A DNA stretch of 64,000 bases from an uncultured Eubacteriales bacterium (GTDB lineage Bacteria; Bacillota; Clostridia; Lachnospirales; Lachnospiraceae), in NCBI GenBank assembly GCA_900548855.1, contig URMF01000007.1, positions 1 through 64,000 of the forward strand, written 5' to 3'. The notes below the pieces were generated by a model. That model was not told where the DNA came from, ran no database searches, and saw only the letters and a list, made by a program, of their open reading frames with translations. Below are positions 8,358 through 17,498 of this stretch, one piece after another. A program made the position numbers and the translations under genes. How positions within the stretch are numbered: position 1 is the first letter of the stretch; each line of letters begins with the position of its first letter.

Positions 8358-9044
8358 ATGGTAGTGCTTGAACATGTAACCATGCAATATCCAACGGGAA
8401 TAAAGGCATTAGACGATGTCACATTCCGCATTAATAAGGGTGAATTTGTTTTTGTGGTTGGAAGCAGTGGTTCGGGAAAAACAACATTGATAAAGTTATT
8501 GTTGAAGGAAATGAAGCCCACAGAGGGTGAGATAACCGTAGATGATAAGAAATACAGCAAATTGAAGAGAAAAGAGATTCCAATGCTTCGCAGAAAGATA
8601 GGCGTCGTATTCCAGAATTTCCGTTTGCTGAAGGATCGGACTGTATTTGAAAACGTGGCATTTGCACAACAGGTGGTGGAGCGTCCCATGAAGGAAATAC
8701 GCCGGCAGGTTCCGGCAACCCTTACCATGGTGGGACTGGCAGATAAATATAAACAGTTTCCCAAGGAGTTGTCAGGTGGCGAGCAGCAAAGAGTAGCGCT
8801 TGCCAGAGCTATCGTAAACCAGCCGGATATCATTTTGGCGGATGAGCCAACCGGTAATCTGGACCCGAAAAATTCTTTGGAGATTATGCGGCTTTTAGAG
8901 GAGATTAACCAGAGGGGAACTACCGTGGTAGTGGTTACACATAATAAAGAAATTGTCAATCTGATGCAAAAACGTGTCATAACCCTGAAAAAGGGACGGA
9001 TTGTAAGTGATGAAGAAAAGGGTGGGTATAAAGATGAAGATTAA
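8358..9044 (+). CDS. ftsE: cell division ATP-binding protein FtsE
   Basis: ABC ATPase of 228 residues with Walker A GSSGSGKTT near 35, signature LSGGEQQR near 139 and Walker B ILADEPTGNLDP near 159. It pairs with FtsX. ATP hydrolysis drives conformational changes that switch on wall hydrolases at the septum or side wall. The C-terminus overlaps the start of ftsX, and the coiled-coil M23 gene follows, the classical FtsEX-hydrolase order. AAGGAG precedes the ATG. Confidence 0.95.
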   Translation: MVVLEHVTMQYPTGIKALDDVTFRINKGEFVFVVGSSGSGKTTLIKLLLKEMKPTEGEITVDDKKYSKLKRKEIPMLRRKIGVVFQNFRLLKDRTVFENVAFAQQVVERPMKEIRRQVPATLTMVGLADKYKQFPKELSGGEQQRVALARAIVNQPDIILADEPTGNLDPKNSLEIMRLLEEINQRGTTVVVVTHNKEIVNLMQKRVITLKKGRIVSDEEKGGYKDED

Positions 9045-9945
9045 CACATTGGGATATAGTGTCAAGCAGGGACTTAAAAATATCCAGAGAAACCTTCTTT
9101 TTTCCCTTGCATCCATTGGAACGATAGTGGCATGTTTGTTTCTGTTTGGTATTTTCTATTCCATTGTACTGAATTTGGAACATGAGATTACATCTATTGA
9201 AAATTCCCTGACCATATCGGTATTTTTTGAAGAGGGAACCAGTGAAAACCAGATTATGAATATTGGCGAAGTGTTAAAGAAGATGGATAATATAGATACC
9301 ATTCGCTATGTATCCGCAGATAAGGCATGGAGCGATTATATTGCTGATGTGTATGATGGAAATCAGGAATATGTGGCTTCTGTATTTGGAGAAGACAATC
9401 CGTTGGAAAACTCCTCCTCTTATGAGCTGACGCTCAAGGATATTGGTAACCAAAACAAGACAGTTAAGGAAGTAGAGGGAATTTCCGGTGTCCGCAGGGT
9501 AAACAGCAGTGACAGCACAGCAAAAAGCTTGAATTCTGTAAGTAACCTGCTGGGCTATGTATCGCTTGGTGTCATTGGAATTTTACTTTTTGTATCCCTG
9601 TTTTTGATTAGTAATACGATTACAATTGGTATATCTGTCAGAAAAGAGGAGATTGCCATTATGAAACTGATTGGTGCGAAGGATATTTTTGTGCGGGCAC
9701 CATTTTTAGTGGAGGGAATCATAATTGGTTTAATTGGCTCTGTTATTCCACTGGGGATTTTGTATTTTATGTATAATGCAATGACAGAATATTTAACAGA
9801 GCATTTTACAGTTGTGGCAAATCTGGTGAATTTTGTTTCGGTAGGACAGGTGTTTAAGGGAATGGCGCCTATCTCTATTCTGCTTGGAGTAGGTGTGGGA
9901 TTTTTTGGAAGCTTAATTACAACGCGTAAACATTTGAGAGTATAG
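9034..9945 (+). CDS. ftsX: cell division permease-like protein FtsX
   Basis: Four-helix membrane partner of FtsE. Helix 1 is at about 20-45, then an extracytoplasmic loop (about 45-165) that contacts the coiled-coil hydrolase, then three C-terminal helices (about 170-300) with the FtsX domain (KEEIAIMKLIGAKDIF). I chose ATG 9034, which overlaps the ftsE end by 11 nt; GTG 9007 and ATG 9010 are in-frame alternatives adding 8-9 residues. It is followed 17 bp later by the M23 hydrolase gene. Confidence 0.95.
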   Translation: MKINTLGYSVKQGLKNIQRNLLFSLASIGTIVACLFLFGIFYSIVLNLEHEITSIENSLTISVFFEEGTSENQIMNIGEVLKKMDNIDTIRYVSADKAWSDYIADVYDGNQEYVASVFGEDNPLENSSSYELTLKDIGNQNKTVKEVEGISGVRRVNSSDSTAKSLNSVSNLLGYVSLGVIGILLFVSLFLISNTITIGISVRKEEIAIMKLIGAKDIFVRAPFLVEGIIIGLIGSVIPLGILYFMYNAMTEYLTEHFTVVANLVNFVSVGQVFKGMAPISILLGVGVGFFGSLITTRKHLRV

Positions 9946-9962
9946 TATGGGAGGCTTGTAGA

Positions 9963-11216
9963 ATGTTTAAAGGAAGAAAAGTGCTTAGTATGATATTGGT
10001 TGCTGCTTTGCTGGCAGGCGGCATTTATACATGTGATATTACAGGCTATGCAACTGCGGGAGACACTACACAGACAACCACAGAGAGTACAGAAAATGAA
10101 AATACAGAGAGTGATGGCACAGATGACGGTACAGCAGATGCATCTGTGGATAAGGCAAGGGAGGATGCAAAGGAGGCAGCTTCCAAGCGGAAGGAGGCAC
10201 AGGAGATTCTTGACAATCTGAAGACGGCTAAGAGCAGTATAGAAGATTATATTATTCAGCTGGACAAAGCCCTGAATGAGCTGCAGATTGAGATTAGCCA
10301 TCTGGAGCAGAACCAGAAAGAGCTTCAGGAATCAATTGAGGAAACTCAAAAGAATCTGGAGATAGCGCAGAGTGCCCAGGAGGACCAGTATGAGTCAATG
10401 AAGCAGCGCATTCAGATGGTATATGAATCGGGAAATAAACGGTATCTGGATGTTTTGTTGTCGGCTACGTCCATGACGGATATGATTAACAAGACAGAAT
10501 ATGTTTCCCAGGTGTCGTTATATGATTATAATATATTGAAGAAATTAAAATCTGCAAAGGAACAGGTTGCCAATCTAAAGTTGAAGCTGGATAAGGATTT
10601 GGCGAGCAACCAGGCATTGCAGAAGGAAGTAAACGAACAGAAAGAGACGATGGAGGCACTGGTGGATGAGAAAAGTGCCCAGGTTGCCCAATATAATAAA
10701 TCCATAGAAGGGCAGCAGGAAGAGGTAAATAAATATGCCCAGGCACAGGCGGAAGCTGAGGCAATTATTGCTGCAGCAGAGCAGAATGGGAGCAGTAGTT
10801 CTACCAGCAGTTATTCTGGCGGAATATTTACCTGGCCGGTGCTGGGAACTAGTCCTGCAAATATCACTTCTCCGTTTGGAAACAGGGATGCACCAGTGGC
10901 AGGAGCCAGTTCCTATCATAAGGGGATTGATATTGGATGTGCTACAGGTACGCCAATTGTTGCAGCGTCTTCCGGAACGGTAATTGTTGCCGATTATAAC
11001 TATGCAGAGGGCAACTATGTCTGCATTGACCATGGTGGTGGAGTTGTTACTGTTTATATGCATAATTCCTCCCTGATGGTATCCGTTGGCGAGACTGTAT
11101 CTGCAGGCCAGCAGATTGCTGCTGCTGGTTCCACTGGTATTTCCAGTGGGCCGCATTGTCATTTTGGTGTGAGAGTGGATGGTACCTATGTAGACCCAAT
11201 GCCATATTTTCAGTAG
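9963..11216 (+). CDS. secreted coiled-coil M23 peptidase (FtsEX-activated type)
   Basis: Protein of 417 residues. A signal peptide (about 1-25) is followed by an acidic Thr/Glu linker, a long coiled coil (about 60-265, with the QMVYESGNKRYLDVLLSATS region typical of PcsB/EnvC-like proteins) and a C-terminal lysostaphin-type M23 domain (about 285-417). Zinc-ligand motifs are HKGIDIG near 320 and HCHFGV near 398. Proteins of this layout are held inactive and released by FtsEX. The position right after ftsEX supports this. Most likely a DD- or LD-endopeptidase cutting peptide cross-links. Confidence 0.92.
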   Translation: MFKGRKVLSMILVAALLAGGIYTCDITGYATAGDTTQTTTESTENENTESDGTDDGTADASVDKAREDAKEAASKRKEAQEILDNLKTAKSSIEDYIIQLDKALNELQIEISHLEQNQKELQESIEETQKNLEIAQSAQEDQYESMKQRIQMVYESGNKRYLDVLLSATSMTDMINKTEYVSQVSLYDYNILKKLKSAKEQVANLKLKLDKDLASNQALQKEVNEQKETMEALVDEKSAQVAQYNKSIEGQQEEVNKYAQAQAEAEAIIAAAEQNGSSSSTSSYSGGIFTWPVLGTSPANITSPFGNRDAPVAGASSYHKGIDIGCATGTPIVAASSGTVIVADYNYAEGNYVCIDHGGGVVTVYMHNSSLMVSVGETVSAGQQIAAAGSTGISSGPHCHFGVRVDGTYVDPMPYFQ

Positions 11217-11292
11217 TTTTCACGAAGTGGTAACATTTAAGGCGTATAATAATATCTTGTTATAGATTAGGTAGCATGAAGGAAGGATAGTA

Positions 11293-12624
11293 ATGAAAAG
11301 AAAATGGATGAAAAAAGCTGCGGTTTTGGTTCTGGCTACGGTAATGGCGTTCAGTACAACTGCCTGCAGCAGTGTCAGGATGACCAAGGGAGATGCAGAG
11401 GCGGCAGAGAGTACGAATAGTAAATCTGGGGAAAAGCTTTCTAGCAGCTCCGTCATTGGTAAGGACACAAATGGTAAATTAGAGACCATAGAAGACTTGA
11501 TTGACAAGAATTTCTATTTTGAGGATGATGAGCAGGCAAAGCAGGATGGCATTATTAAGGGTTACCTGGAGGGATTGGATGACCCGTATTCTGTATATTA
11601 TACGCAGGAGGAATATGCAGCCTTTATGGAGGATACGGAAGGGGAATATGTAGGTGTCGGGGTTCAGGTTTCGCAGAATGCGGATACAAAGGTAATTACG
11701 GTTGTCAAAGTATTTAATGGTCCGGCAAAGGATGCCGGAATTCAGGAAAATGATATTATTACCGAGGTAAACGGAGAGGATATCAGCGCCCAGGATATTG
11801 ATACGGTGGTAGACAAAATCCGCGGGGAAGAGGGGACGGAGGTCACAATTTCCGTGTATAGAGCTGCGGATGCAAAGGATTACGATTATACCATGCCGAG
11901 ACAGAAGGTGGAAAATCCAACAGTTGAGTACGAGATGCTTGCTGACAACATTGGTTATGTTCAGGTCAGCAGCTTTTACGAGGTAACTGCGGAACAGTAT
12001 ATTGCGGCGATAAAAGATTTGGAAAGCCAGGGAATGGAGGGACTGATTGTAGACCTTCGTGACAATGGCGGCGGGCTGCTGGATATTGCCGTGGAAATGC
12101 TTGATTTTATGCTTCCAGCCGGCAAAATTGTGTATACCGAGGATAAGGATGGCAATGTAACCAGCGAGTATAATTCGGATGAGGAGCAGCAGTTTACCAA
12201 GCCGCTTGCCGTTCTGGTGAATGGATACAGTGCCTCTGCTTCGGAGATATTTGCTGGCGCAATTAAGGATTACGGAATCGGAACCCTGGTAGGGGAGAAT
12301 ACCTATGGAAAGGGTATTGTCCAAAGAATGTTCCCGTTAGAGGATGGTTCTGCCGTTAAGCTGACTATTGCGAAATACTTTACTCCAAAGGGAAATGATA
12401 TCCACAAGATTGGTATTAAGCCGGATGTGGAAGTGGAGCTGGATGTAGAAGCTTACAGGGAATCGAAAGGAGAAAAGGATAACCAGCTGGATGCAGCAAT
12501 TAATAATATTTTAGAGAAGCTTGGCAAGAAAACCTCCGGTGGAGATAAGTCAGAGGGCGATGAGGCAGATACCAGTGAAAGCACTGCCGGAGATACCACC
12601 GGGAATAGAGAAGAAAGTAATTAG
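11293..12624 (+). CDS. C-terminal processing peptidase, S41 family
   Basis: Exported serine protease of 443 residues. The N-terminal signal has a possible lipobox ending at Cys26 (STTAC), then a Ser-rich linker. A PDZ domain spans about 115-200 (GVGVQVSQNADTKVITV) and the S41 catalytic core about 215-385, with the Ser in NGYSASASEIFAG and the Lys in GENTYGKGIVQ. The C-terminal tail is hydrophilic. CtpA/CtpB relatives trim envelope or regulatory proteins. It lies 76 bp after the M23 hydrolase and may regulate it by proteolysis, as Ctp proteases do for some hydrolases; that link is inferred. Confidence 0.92.
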   Translation: MKRKWMKKAAVLVLATVMAFSTTACSSVRMTKGDAEAAESTNSKSGEKLSSSSVIGKDTNGKLETIEDLIDKNFYFEDDEQAKQDGIIKGYLEGLDDPYSVYYTQEEYAAFMEDTEGEYVGVGVQVSQNADTKVITVVKVFNGPAKDAGIQENDIITEVNGEDISAQDIDTVVDKIRGEEGTEVTISVYRAADAKDYDYTMPRQKVENPTVEYEMLADNIGYVQVSSFYEVTAEQYIAAIKDLESQGMEGLIVDLRDNGGGLLDIAVEMLDFMLPAGKIVYTEDKDGNVTSEYNSDEEQQFTKPLAVLVNGYSASASEIFAGAIKDYGIGTLVGENTYGKGIVQRMFPLEDGSAVKLTIAKYFTPKGNDIHKIGIKPDVEVELDVEAYRESKGEKDNQLDAAINNILEKLGKKTSGGDKSEGDEADTSESTAGDTTGNREESN

Positions 12625-12735
12625 ACACGGACGAAACCGGAGACAGAGCTGTCTGGAAATGAATTTTTCTTTGAATGACATAATTTATATAAGCAAAATG
12701 CATAATAATGGAATAGCCGGTTGATGGAACAGGGA

Positions 12736-12788
12736 AAATGAAGGATTCTGGAAAATGAGATTGTCAGAATCCTTCATTTGCTTTTTTG
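12736..12788 (+). terminator. intrinsic terminator after the ftsE-S41 cluster
   Basis: Perfect 15-bp stem (12736-12750 with 12765-12779, core GAAGGATTCTG), then GCTTTTTTG. Confidence 0.9.
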
Positions 12789-12861
12789 TAAGAAATTATA
12801 GGTTTTGTTACTGTTCAGACCTGTCTTGGTGCTGACAGTGGCAAGTTTTTGTATATTGAGG

Positions 12862-12890
12862 TTGTGGATTTTGTCAAAATAGGGTAGAAT
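12862..12890 (+). promoter_or_regulatory. guaA promoter
   Basis: TTGTGG (12862-12867), 17-bp spacer, TAGAAT (12885-12890). The roughly 115-nt leader to the GTG start contains short hairpins around GGCAGGTATGCC, but I could not match it to a purine riboswitch. Confidence 0.55.
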
Positions 12891-13010
12891 CGTAACAGAT
12901 AAAAAATAGCAGATTGCTTCTCAATGATTTCCACAGGCAACGAGCCAGGCAGGTATGCCTGTATGCATAGTTGGTATCATTATGATTGCTATGAGACAAG
13001 GAGGAAGAAA

Positions 13011-14552
13011 GTGGAAAAGGAATTAGTTATCGTGTTGGATTTTGGCGGTCAGTATAATCAGCTGATAGCCCGCCGTGTACGTGAATGTAATGTTTACTGT
13101 GAGGTTCATCCGTATACAATGGGAATGGACAGAATTAAGGAAATGAAGCCGAAGGGAATCATTTTCACCGGCGGACCAAACAGCGTGTATAAAGAGGAAT
13201 CTCCGAGATGTGAGAGGGAATTGCTGGAGATGGGGATTCCGATTCTGGGTATCTGCTATGGCTCCCAGCTCATAAGCTATCTGCTAGAGGGAGAGGTTGC
13301 CACGGCACCTGTTTCGGAATATGGCAAGACGGAGGTAACGGTGGACAAATCTTCCGTACTCTTTGAAGATGTGGAGGAAAAGACAATTTGCTGGATGAGC
13401 CATACGGATTATATTGCAAAGGCTCCGGAAGGCTTTCAGGTAGTTGCTACTACGCCCGTATGCCCAGTGGCAGCTATGGAATGTCCGGAGAAGAAGCTGT
13501 ATGCCACACAGTTCCATCCGGAGGTTATGCATACTGTGGAAGGTATGAAGATGCTGTCTAACTTTGTGTATAAGGTCTGCGGCTGTAGCGGAGACTGGAA
13601 AATGTCTTCCTTTGTGGAGGATACCATTCGGTCGCTTCGTGAAAAGATTGGTGATGGCAAGGTACTTTGCGCGCTGTCAGGCGGAGTGGACTCTTCCGTA
13701 GCAGCGGTATTACTTTCCAAGGCTGTGGGTAAACAGCTTACCTGTGTGTTTGTAGACCAGGGTCTGCTTCGCAAGGATGAGGGAGATGAAGTTGAGGCGG
13801 TATTTGGACCGGAGGGACCTTATGATTTGAATTTTATCCGTGTAAATGCACAGGAGCGTTTCTATGCAAAGCTGGCTGGTGTAACGGAGCCGGAGGCAAA
13901 GCGCAAGATTATTGGTGAGGAATTCATCCGTGTATTTGAAGAAGAGGCAAAGAAGATTGGTGCAGTGGACTTCCTTGTTCAAGGTACGATTTACCCGGAT
14001 GTGATTGAATCTGGTCTTGGAAAATCTGCCGTGATTAAGAGTCACCATAATGTAGGCGGATTACCGGATTGTGTTGATTTTAAGGAAATTGTGGAACCGC
14101 TTCGTCTTTTGTTCAAGGATGAGGTAAGAAATGCAGGACGTGAGCTGGGGATTCCGGAGTATCTGGTAAGCCGCCAACCGTTTCCGGGACCGGGACTTGG
14201 AATCCGTATTATCGGGGAAGTGACGGCTGAAAAGGTTCGGATTGTACAGGAGGCAGATGCGATTTACCGTGAGGAGATTGTAAAGGCCGGTGTGGATAAG
14301 AATTTAGGACAATATTTTGCGGCACTTACGAATATGCGGAGTGTTGGCGTTATGGGGGATGAGAGAACCTATGACTATGCGGTGACGTTGAGAGCGGTGA
14401 CGACAAGCGATTTCATGACTGCGGAGGCGGCACAGATTCCTTGGGAGGTATTAAGTGTTGTGACAAGCCGGATTGTGAATGAGGTTAAGGGGGTTAATCG
14501 GGTATTGTATGATTGTACCGGGAAGCCGCCGGCGACAATCGAGTTCGAGTGA
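13011..14552 (+). CDS. guaA: GMP synthase (glutamine-hydrolysing)
   Basis: Converts XMP to GMP with ATP and glutamine. The N-terminal class I amidotransferase has Cys in GICYGSQ and the FHPE triad segment. The ATP-PPase P-loop is ALSGGVDSS near residue 223. The C-terminal dimerisation domain has SRQPFPGPGLGIRI and ends in TIEFE. Start: GTG 13011 has AAGGAGG 7 bp upstream; an ATG at 12924 would add a 29-residue tail unlike the family. The last codons are the attachment site of the downstream integrative elements, so the present stop codon and terminator are element-derived. Confidence 0.96.
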   Translation: MEKELVIVLDFGGQYNQLIARRVRECNVYCEVHPYTMGMDRIKEMKPKGIIFTGGPNSVYKEESPRCERELLEMGIPILGICYGSQLISYLLEGEVATAPVSEYGKTEVTVDKSSVLFEDVEEKTICWMSHTDYIAKAPEGFQVVATTPVCPVAAMECPEKKLYATQFHPEVMHTVEGMKMLSNFVYKVCGCSGDWKMSSFVEDTIRSLREKIGDGKVLCALSGGVDSSVAAVLLSKAVGKQLTCVFVDQGLLRKDEGDEVEAVFGPEGPYDLNFIRVNAQERFYAKLAGVTEPEAKRKIIGEEFIRVFEEEAKKIGAVDFLVQGTIYPDVIESGLGKSAVIKSHHNVGGLPDCVDFKEIVEPLRLLFKDEVRNAGRELGIPEYLVSRQPFPGPGLGIRIIGEVTAEKVRIVQEADAIYREEIVKAGVDKNLGQYFAALTNMRSVGVMGDERTYDYAVTLRAVTTSDFMTAEAAQIPWEVLSVVTSRIVNEVKGVNRVLYDCTGKPPATIEFE

Positions 14553-14553
14553 G
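14538..14553 (+). repeat. attachment core repeat, guaA-proximal (attL)
   Basis: ATCGAGTTCGAGTGAG, the last codons of guaA. The nearly identical ATCGAGTTTGAGTGAG recurs at 30807-30822, and the core CGAGTTCGA at 44125-44133. It is the left boundary of the tandem integrative elements. Confidence 0.8.
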
Positions 14554-14601
14554 GTAAAAACGCTGGAAAGCCCCGAAAATAGGGTGTTTGCGAAAATGCT
14601 T

Positions 14602-14621
14602 CTTGCAAATTTTTTGCAAAA
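14602..14621 (+). repeat. left integrase arm-type site pair, element 1
   Basis: CTTGCAA and TTGCAAAA, with their TTGCAA units 11 bp apart. A 20-bp near-identical copy lies at the other end (30692-30711). Both are inside the element, at 60-100 bp from the cores. Confidence 0.6.
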
Positions 14622-14656
14622 TTTTGTGTACTCAATATAATACATGTATCAAAAAG

Positions 14657-14691
14657 ACAGAAATTCCGGATTTTGGAATTTCTGTTTTTTT
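14657..14691. terminator. bidirectional terminator between guaA and the XRE gene
   Basis: Stem ACAGAAATTCC/GGAATTTCTGT (14657-14667 with 14675-14685), T-run on the right and A-run on the left. It now ends guaA transcription and is supplied by the element. Confidence 0.8.
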
Positions 14692-14774
14692 GATGTTCTT
14701 TTTTCAGAGATTCCAAACTTAGCCTTTTGTTGCGGCTGATATTTAGGAGCAGCTAATGGCTCAAATTTTGTGGC

Positions 14775-15320
14775 TTATAGGCTCTGCCAGTCTGCATAGT
14801 TTTCTTTTCCTATGTAGTCATCACAGGAATTAGGCCAGTTCCATTTCCAGTTGTTGTATTGGTCGAAAGTGATTGTACCTTCTTGCAGCTCTGTTTTGCG
14901 GAGCGACCATTCAGCGAGGAAATCGTTTACCAGACCATAGTGCATGACGATGCCGAAGGGCGGATAGCTGTGCTTGGATTCCGGTTCATTGTAGCTGCCC
15001 CTGTACTCCCATGAGTTATCCTTTGGATATTCCGGCTGTAAGGGGAAAAGGTCAATGCCGTTTTTGATATCCAGCCAGAACAGCGTTTCCAAAACATCCT
15101 CAGCCGCACCAAGGTCATAGTTTTTGATGGAGATATAGGAGACTTTCAATGCTTTTGCTATCAGCATCAGGGTATCCTGCTTGGGGGCTTTGGCATTGCT
15201 TTCGTACTGACGGATGCGGACATCTGCGGTACTTTCCGAAAAGCCGCAAAGTAGCCCTAGTTGCTTTTGTGTCATTTTCCGGCTGTTGCGGATGTATTTG
15301 ATACGTTCACCTTGTGTCAT
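14775..15320 (-). CDS. XRE-family repressor of element 1
   Basis: Regulator of 181 residues with an N-terminal XRE helix-turn-helix (RKMTQKQLGLLCGFSESTADVR then QYESNAKAPKQ in separate helices, about 8-62) and a C-terminal domain of unknown fold. The start at 15320 is set by GGAGGTAACC before the ATG; an upstream in-frame ATG at 15386 lacks a site. It is paralogous to the regulator at 31005 of element 2. It is divergent from the excisionase/integrase genes across a 360-bp region holding three palindromic operators, so it very likely represses excision genes. Confidence 0.85.
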   Translation of the reverse strand: MTQGERIKYIRNSRKMTQKQLGLLCGFSESTADVRIRQYESNAKAPKQDTLMLIAKALKVSYISIKNYDLGAAEDVLETLFWLDIKNGIDLFPLQPEYPKDNSWEYRGSYNEPESKHSYPPFGIVMHYGLVNDFLAEWSLRKTELQEGTITFDQYNNWKWNWPNSCDDYIGKENYADWQSL

Positions 15321-15472
15321 GGTTACCTCCAATCGGAGCAGGGAATGAAAACTGTTTTTGTCCTGCCCTATGTTATTTGTAAACACAGTTATGTGTGTTT
15401 GGTGTTATAGAAGTGTTTGAATCAGTGCTTTTAACCATAGTAACATCATAACACAGAATGGGGAAAAAGAAA

Positions 15473-15560
15473 AGAACCAAAAAAAGTTCTGAAAAACACT
15501 TGACAGAACCATAATGAGTTCTATATAATGACAATACGATACAGAACTTAAATTAGTTCT
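15473..15560 (+). promoter_or_regulatory. three 18-bp palindromic operators, AGAAC-N8-GTTCT
   Basis: Copies at 15473-15490, 15505-15522 and 15543-15560 each read AGAAC-N8-GTTCT exactly. They flank and cover the promoter at 15500-15529. Seen directly; assignment to the XRE repressor is inferred. Confidence 0.8.
15500..15529 (+). promoter_or_regulatory. excisionase/integrase promoter of element 1
   Basis: TTGACA (15500-15505), 18-bp spacer, TATAAT (15524-15529). The middle operator overlaps the -35 end and spacer, so a bound repressor would block polymerase. Confidence 0.8.
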
Positions 15561-15680
15561 GAAAGAGATGATACATAGTGGTTTTCAGGATAAACATTAG
15601 CGGGCTGGATGTGTAAATACCCGAACAGAGCAGAATGGTAACCGTAAACCACGAATTTTGAATAAGGGGGTAAATGCCAT

Positions 15681-15872
15681 ATGGAAGGAATGAAGAAGTT
15701 GTATGTGCAGGCAGATGAAATCTGCGAGGACTGGGGCGTAAGTAAATCACAGGCTTACAAGATGATTCAGGAACTGAACCGGAAGATGCTTCAGGAGAAT
15801 CCAAATCTCATTGTGCTTGCGGGCAAGGTCAACCGGAAGTATTACGAGCGTTGCTGTGGCATGGCGGAGTAA
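15681..15872 (+). CDS. excisionase-like small HTH protein
   Basis: 63-residue protein with one winged-helix or helix-turn-helix motif (VQADEICEDWGVSKSQAYKM, then NRKMLQE). It resembles the small DNA-binding proteins preceding tyrosine integrases in clostridial elements. AAGGGGG precedes the ATG. Its paralogue is at 31699. It probably directs the integrase toward excision. Confidence 0.7.
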   Translation: MEGMKKLYVQADEICEDWGVSKSQAYKMIQELNRKMLQENPNLIVLAGKVNRKYYERCCGMAE

Positions 15873-15947
15873 CGGAAACGGTCAGATTTTATAACTTATG
15901 TTTTATAGGGCGGTTTCCACAGGAGGCTGCCCGGAAGGAGGAATGGC

Positions 15948-17081
15948 ATGTCGGTAAGTAAATTAAAAGACGGAAGCGGATGGAAAGTGTATATACGTTT
16001 CGTGGACTGGCAGGGGAAAAAGCAGGTACACACCAAGCAGACCTTTGAGACGAAACGGGACGCATTAAATTATGAGAGGGATTTTATCCAGAAGAAAAGC
16101 AGGGATATCCAGATGAACTTTGCAAAATTTGTGGAGATTTATCTGGAGGATATCAAGCCGAGGATAAAACTCAATACGTTTATGACGAAGAAACACATCA
16201 TTGAAACCAAGATACTGCCTTATTTTGAAAATAAAAGTCTGGCGGAGATTGATTCTACGGATGTGATCCAGTGGCAGAATGTATTGCTGTGTGCCAGAGA
16301 CGGGAATGGCAAAGCATATGCGGCAACGTACCTGAGGACGGTGCAGAACCAGCTCAGTGCGATTTTCAACCATGCCCACCGATTTTACGGTCTGCCGGAT
16401 AATCCGTCCAGCAAGGCAGGAAAAATGGGTAAGGCGAAAGCAAAGGAAATGCTGTTCTGGACAAAGGAAGAGTATGAGAAGTTTTCCGATGCCATCAAGG
16501 ACAAACCGATTTCCTACTATGCGTTTCAGGTGCTTTACTGGACCGGAATCCGGGAAGGCGAACTCCTGTCGTTAGTAAAATCAGACTTTGACCTTGTAAA
16601 GCGTAAGCTGACAATCAGCAAATCCTACCAGCGTATCAATGGAGAGGATATCATTACTTCCCCGAAAACGGAGAAAAGCAATCGTGTCATAGATTTGCCG
16701 AAGTTTCTCTGTGACGAGATGGAAGATTATTTTGGGATGTTTTACAGTCTTGCGGAAGATACCAGACTGTTTCATGTTTCCAAAAGTTATCTGCACCATG
16801 AGATGGACAGGGGATGTAAAAAGGCGGGAGTGAAGAGAATAAGAATTCATGACATCCGCCATTCGCACGTTGCACATCTCATCTCGCTTGGCTTTACCCC
16901 GGTGGAGATAGCAGAACGCCTAGGGCATGAGGGGATTTCTGTCACTTACACCTATTCCCATCTTTATCCGTCTAAGCAGAAAGAGCTGGCGGACAGGCTG
17001 GATGCGGATCATGGAAACGGAGATATGCTGGATGGATTGACGGAGGAAAGGGAGGGCGATGTGGACGAAAATGCAAAATAA
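15948..17081 (+). CDS. tyrosine recombinase/integrase of element 1
   Basis: Integrase of 377 residues. An N-terminal arm-binding domain (GWKVYIRFVDWQGKKQ) precedes a SAM-like core-binding domain (about 60-160). The catalytic domain has Arg in TGIREGELLSL (about 200), HDIRHSH (about 299-305), LGHEGIS (about 324) and the nucleophile Tyr in YTYSHLY (about 334). It should recombine at the CGAGTTYGA core in the guaA end. It is closely similar to the element 2 integrase in the catalytic half. AAGGAGG lies 6 bp before the ATG. Confidence 0.95.
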   Translation: MSVSKLKDGSGWKVYIRFVDWQGKKQVHTKQTFETKRDALNYERDFIQKKSRDIQMNFAKFVEIYLEDIKPRIKLNTFMTKKHIIETKILPYFENKSLAEIDSTDVIQWQNVLLCARDGNGKAYAATYLRTVQNQLSAIFNHAHRFYGLPDNPSSKAGKMGKAKAKEMLFWTKEEYEKFSDAIKDKPISYYAFQVLYWTGIREGELLSLVKSDFDLVKRKLTISKSYQRINGEDIITSPKTEKSNRVIDLPKFLCDEMEDYFGMFYSLAEDTRLFHVSKSYLHHEMDRGCKKAGVKRIRIHDIRHSHVAHLISLGFTPVEIAERLGHEGISVTYTYSHLYPSKQKELADRLDADHGNGDMLDGLTEEREGDVDENAK

Positions 17082-17115
17082 AGTGCAGGCGAGGATTTGA
17101 AGAAGGAGGCAGAGT

Positions 17116-17484
17116 ATGGCAAAGATTTACAGAAGGGATAACCTGATTGCTGGTGTGACACCAAAACCAAAGTCAAAAAAGCGGAAACGGAGTGTCATTA
17201 TGAATTTCAGGGTATCACCGGAAGAGAAGCAGCTCATTGATGACCGGATTGCATTATCCGGTCTGGGCAGGGCAGATTATTTCATTAAAAGCTGTATGCA
17301 CCAGAAGATAAGCACGTTTGGGAATATACGGACATTTGAGGAAATTAAGAGGAAGATGTTGCTGATTGATAAGCATTTACAGGAAATAGAGAGAACGGAG
17401 GAGTTGGATGTGGAAATATTGGAATCTCTGCGGATGATACTGGAAATGCTGGATGGTTTGGAGAATGGCAAAAAACAGCCATAG
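17116..17484 (+). CDS. ribbon-helix-helix mobilization accessory protein
   Basis: 122-residue basic protein with MNFRVSPEEKQLID followed by GLGRADYFIKSCM, a pattern of plasmid CopG/MobC-type DNA-binding proteins (about 28-70), and an acidic helical C-terminus. The partner at 33151 in element 2 has the same layout directly after the integrase. A role in relaxosome or partition DNA binding is plausible, but the exact job is unknown. AAGGAGG precedes the ATG. Confidence 0.6.
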   Translation: MAKIYRRDNLIAGVTPKPKSKKRKRSVIMNFRVSPEEKQLIDDRIALSGLGRADYFIKSCMHQKISTFGNIRTFEEIKRKMLLIDKHLQEIERTEELDVEILESLRMILEMLDGLENGKKQP

Positions 17485-17498
17485 AAAGGAAGGTACTT

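Noticed and set aside
9555..10301. Leftward 248-codon frame across ftsX and the M23 gene
   Set aside because: Antisense shadow of two well-supported genes with Cys-rich nonsense text.
11479..12324. Leftward 281-codon frame opposite the S41 protease
   Set aside because: Antisense of a conserved catalytic domain; no motif or start signal.
12625..13010. Purine riboswitch before guaA
   Set aside because: The leader has short hairpins, but I could not find the conserved purine-aptamer core sequences.
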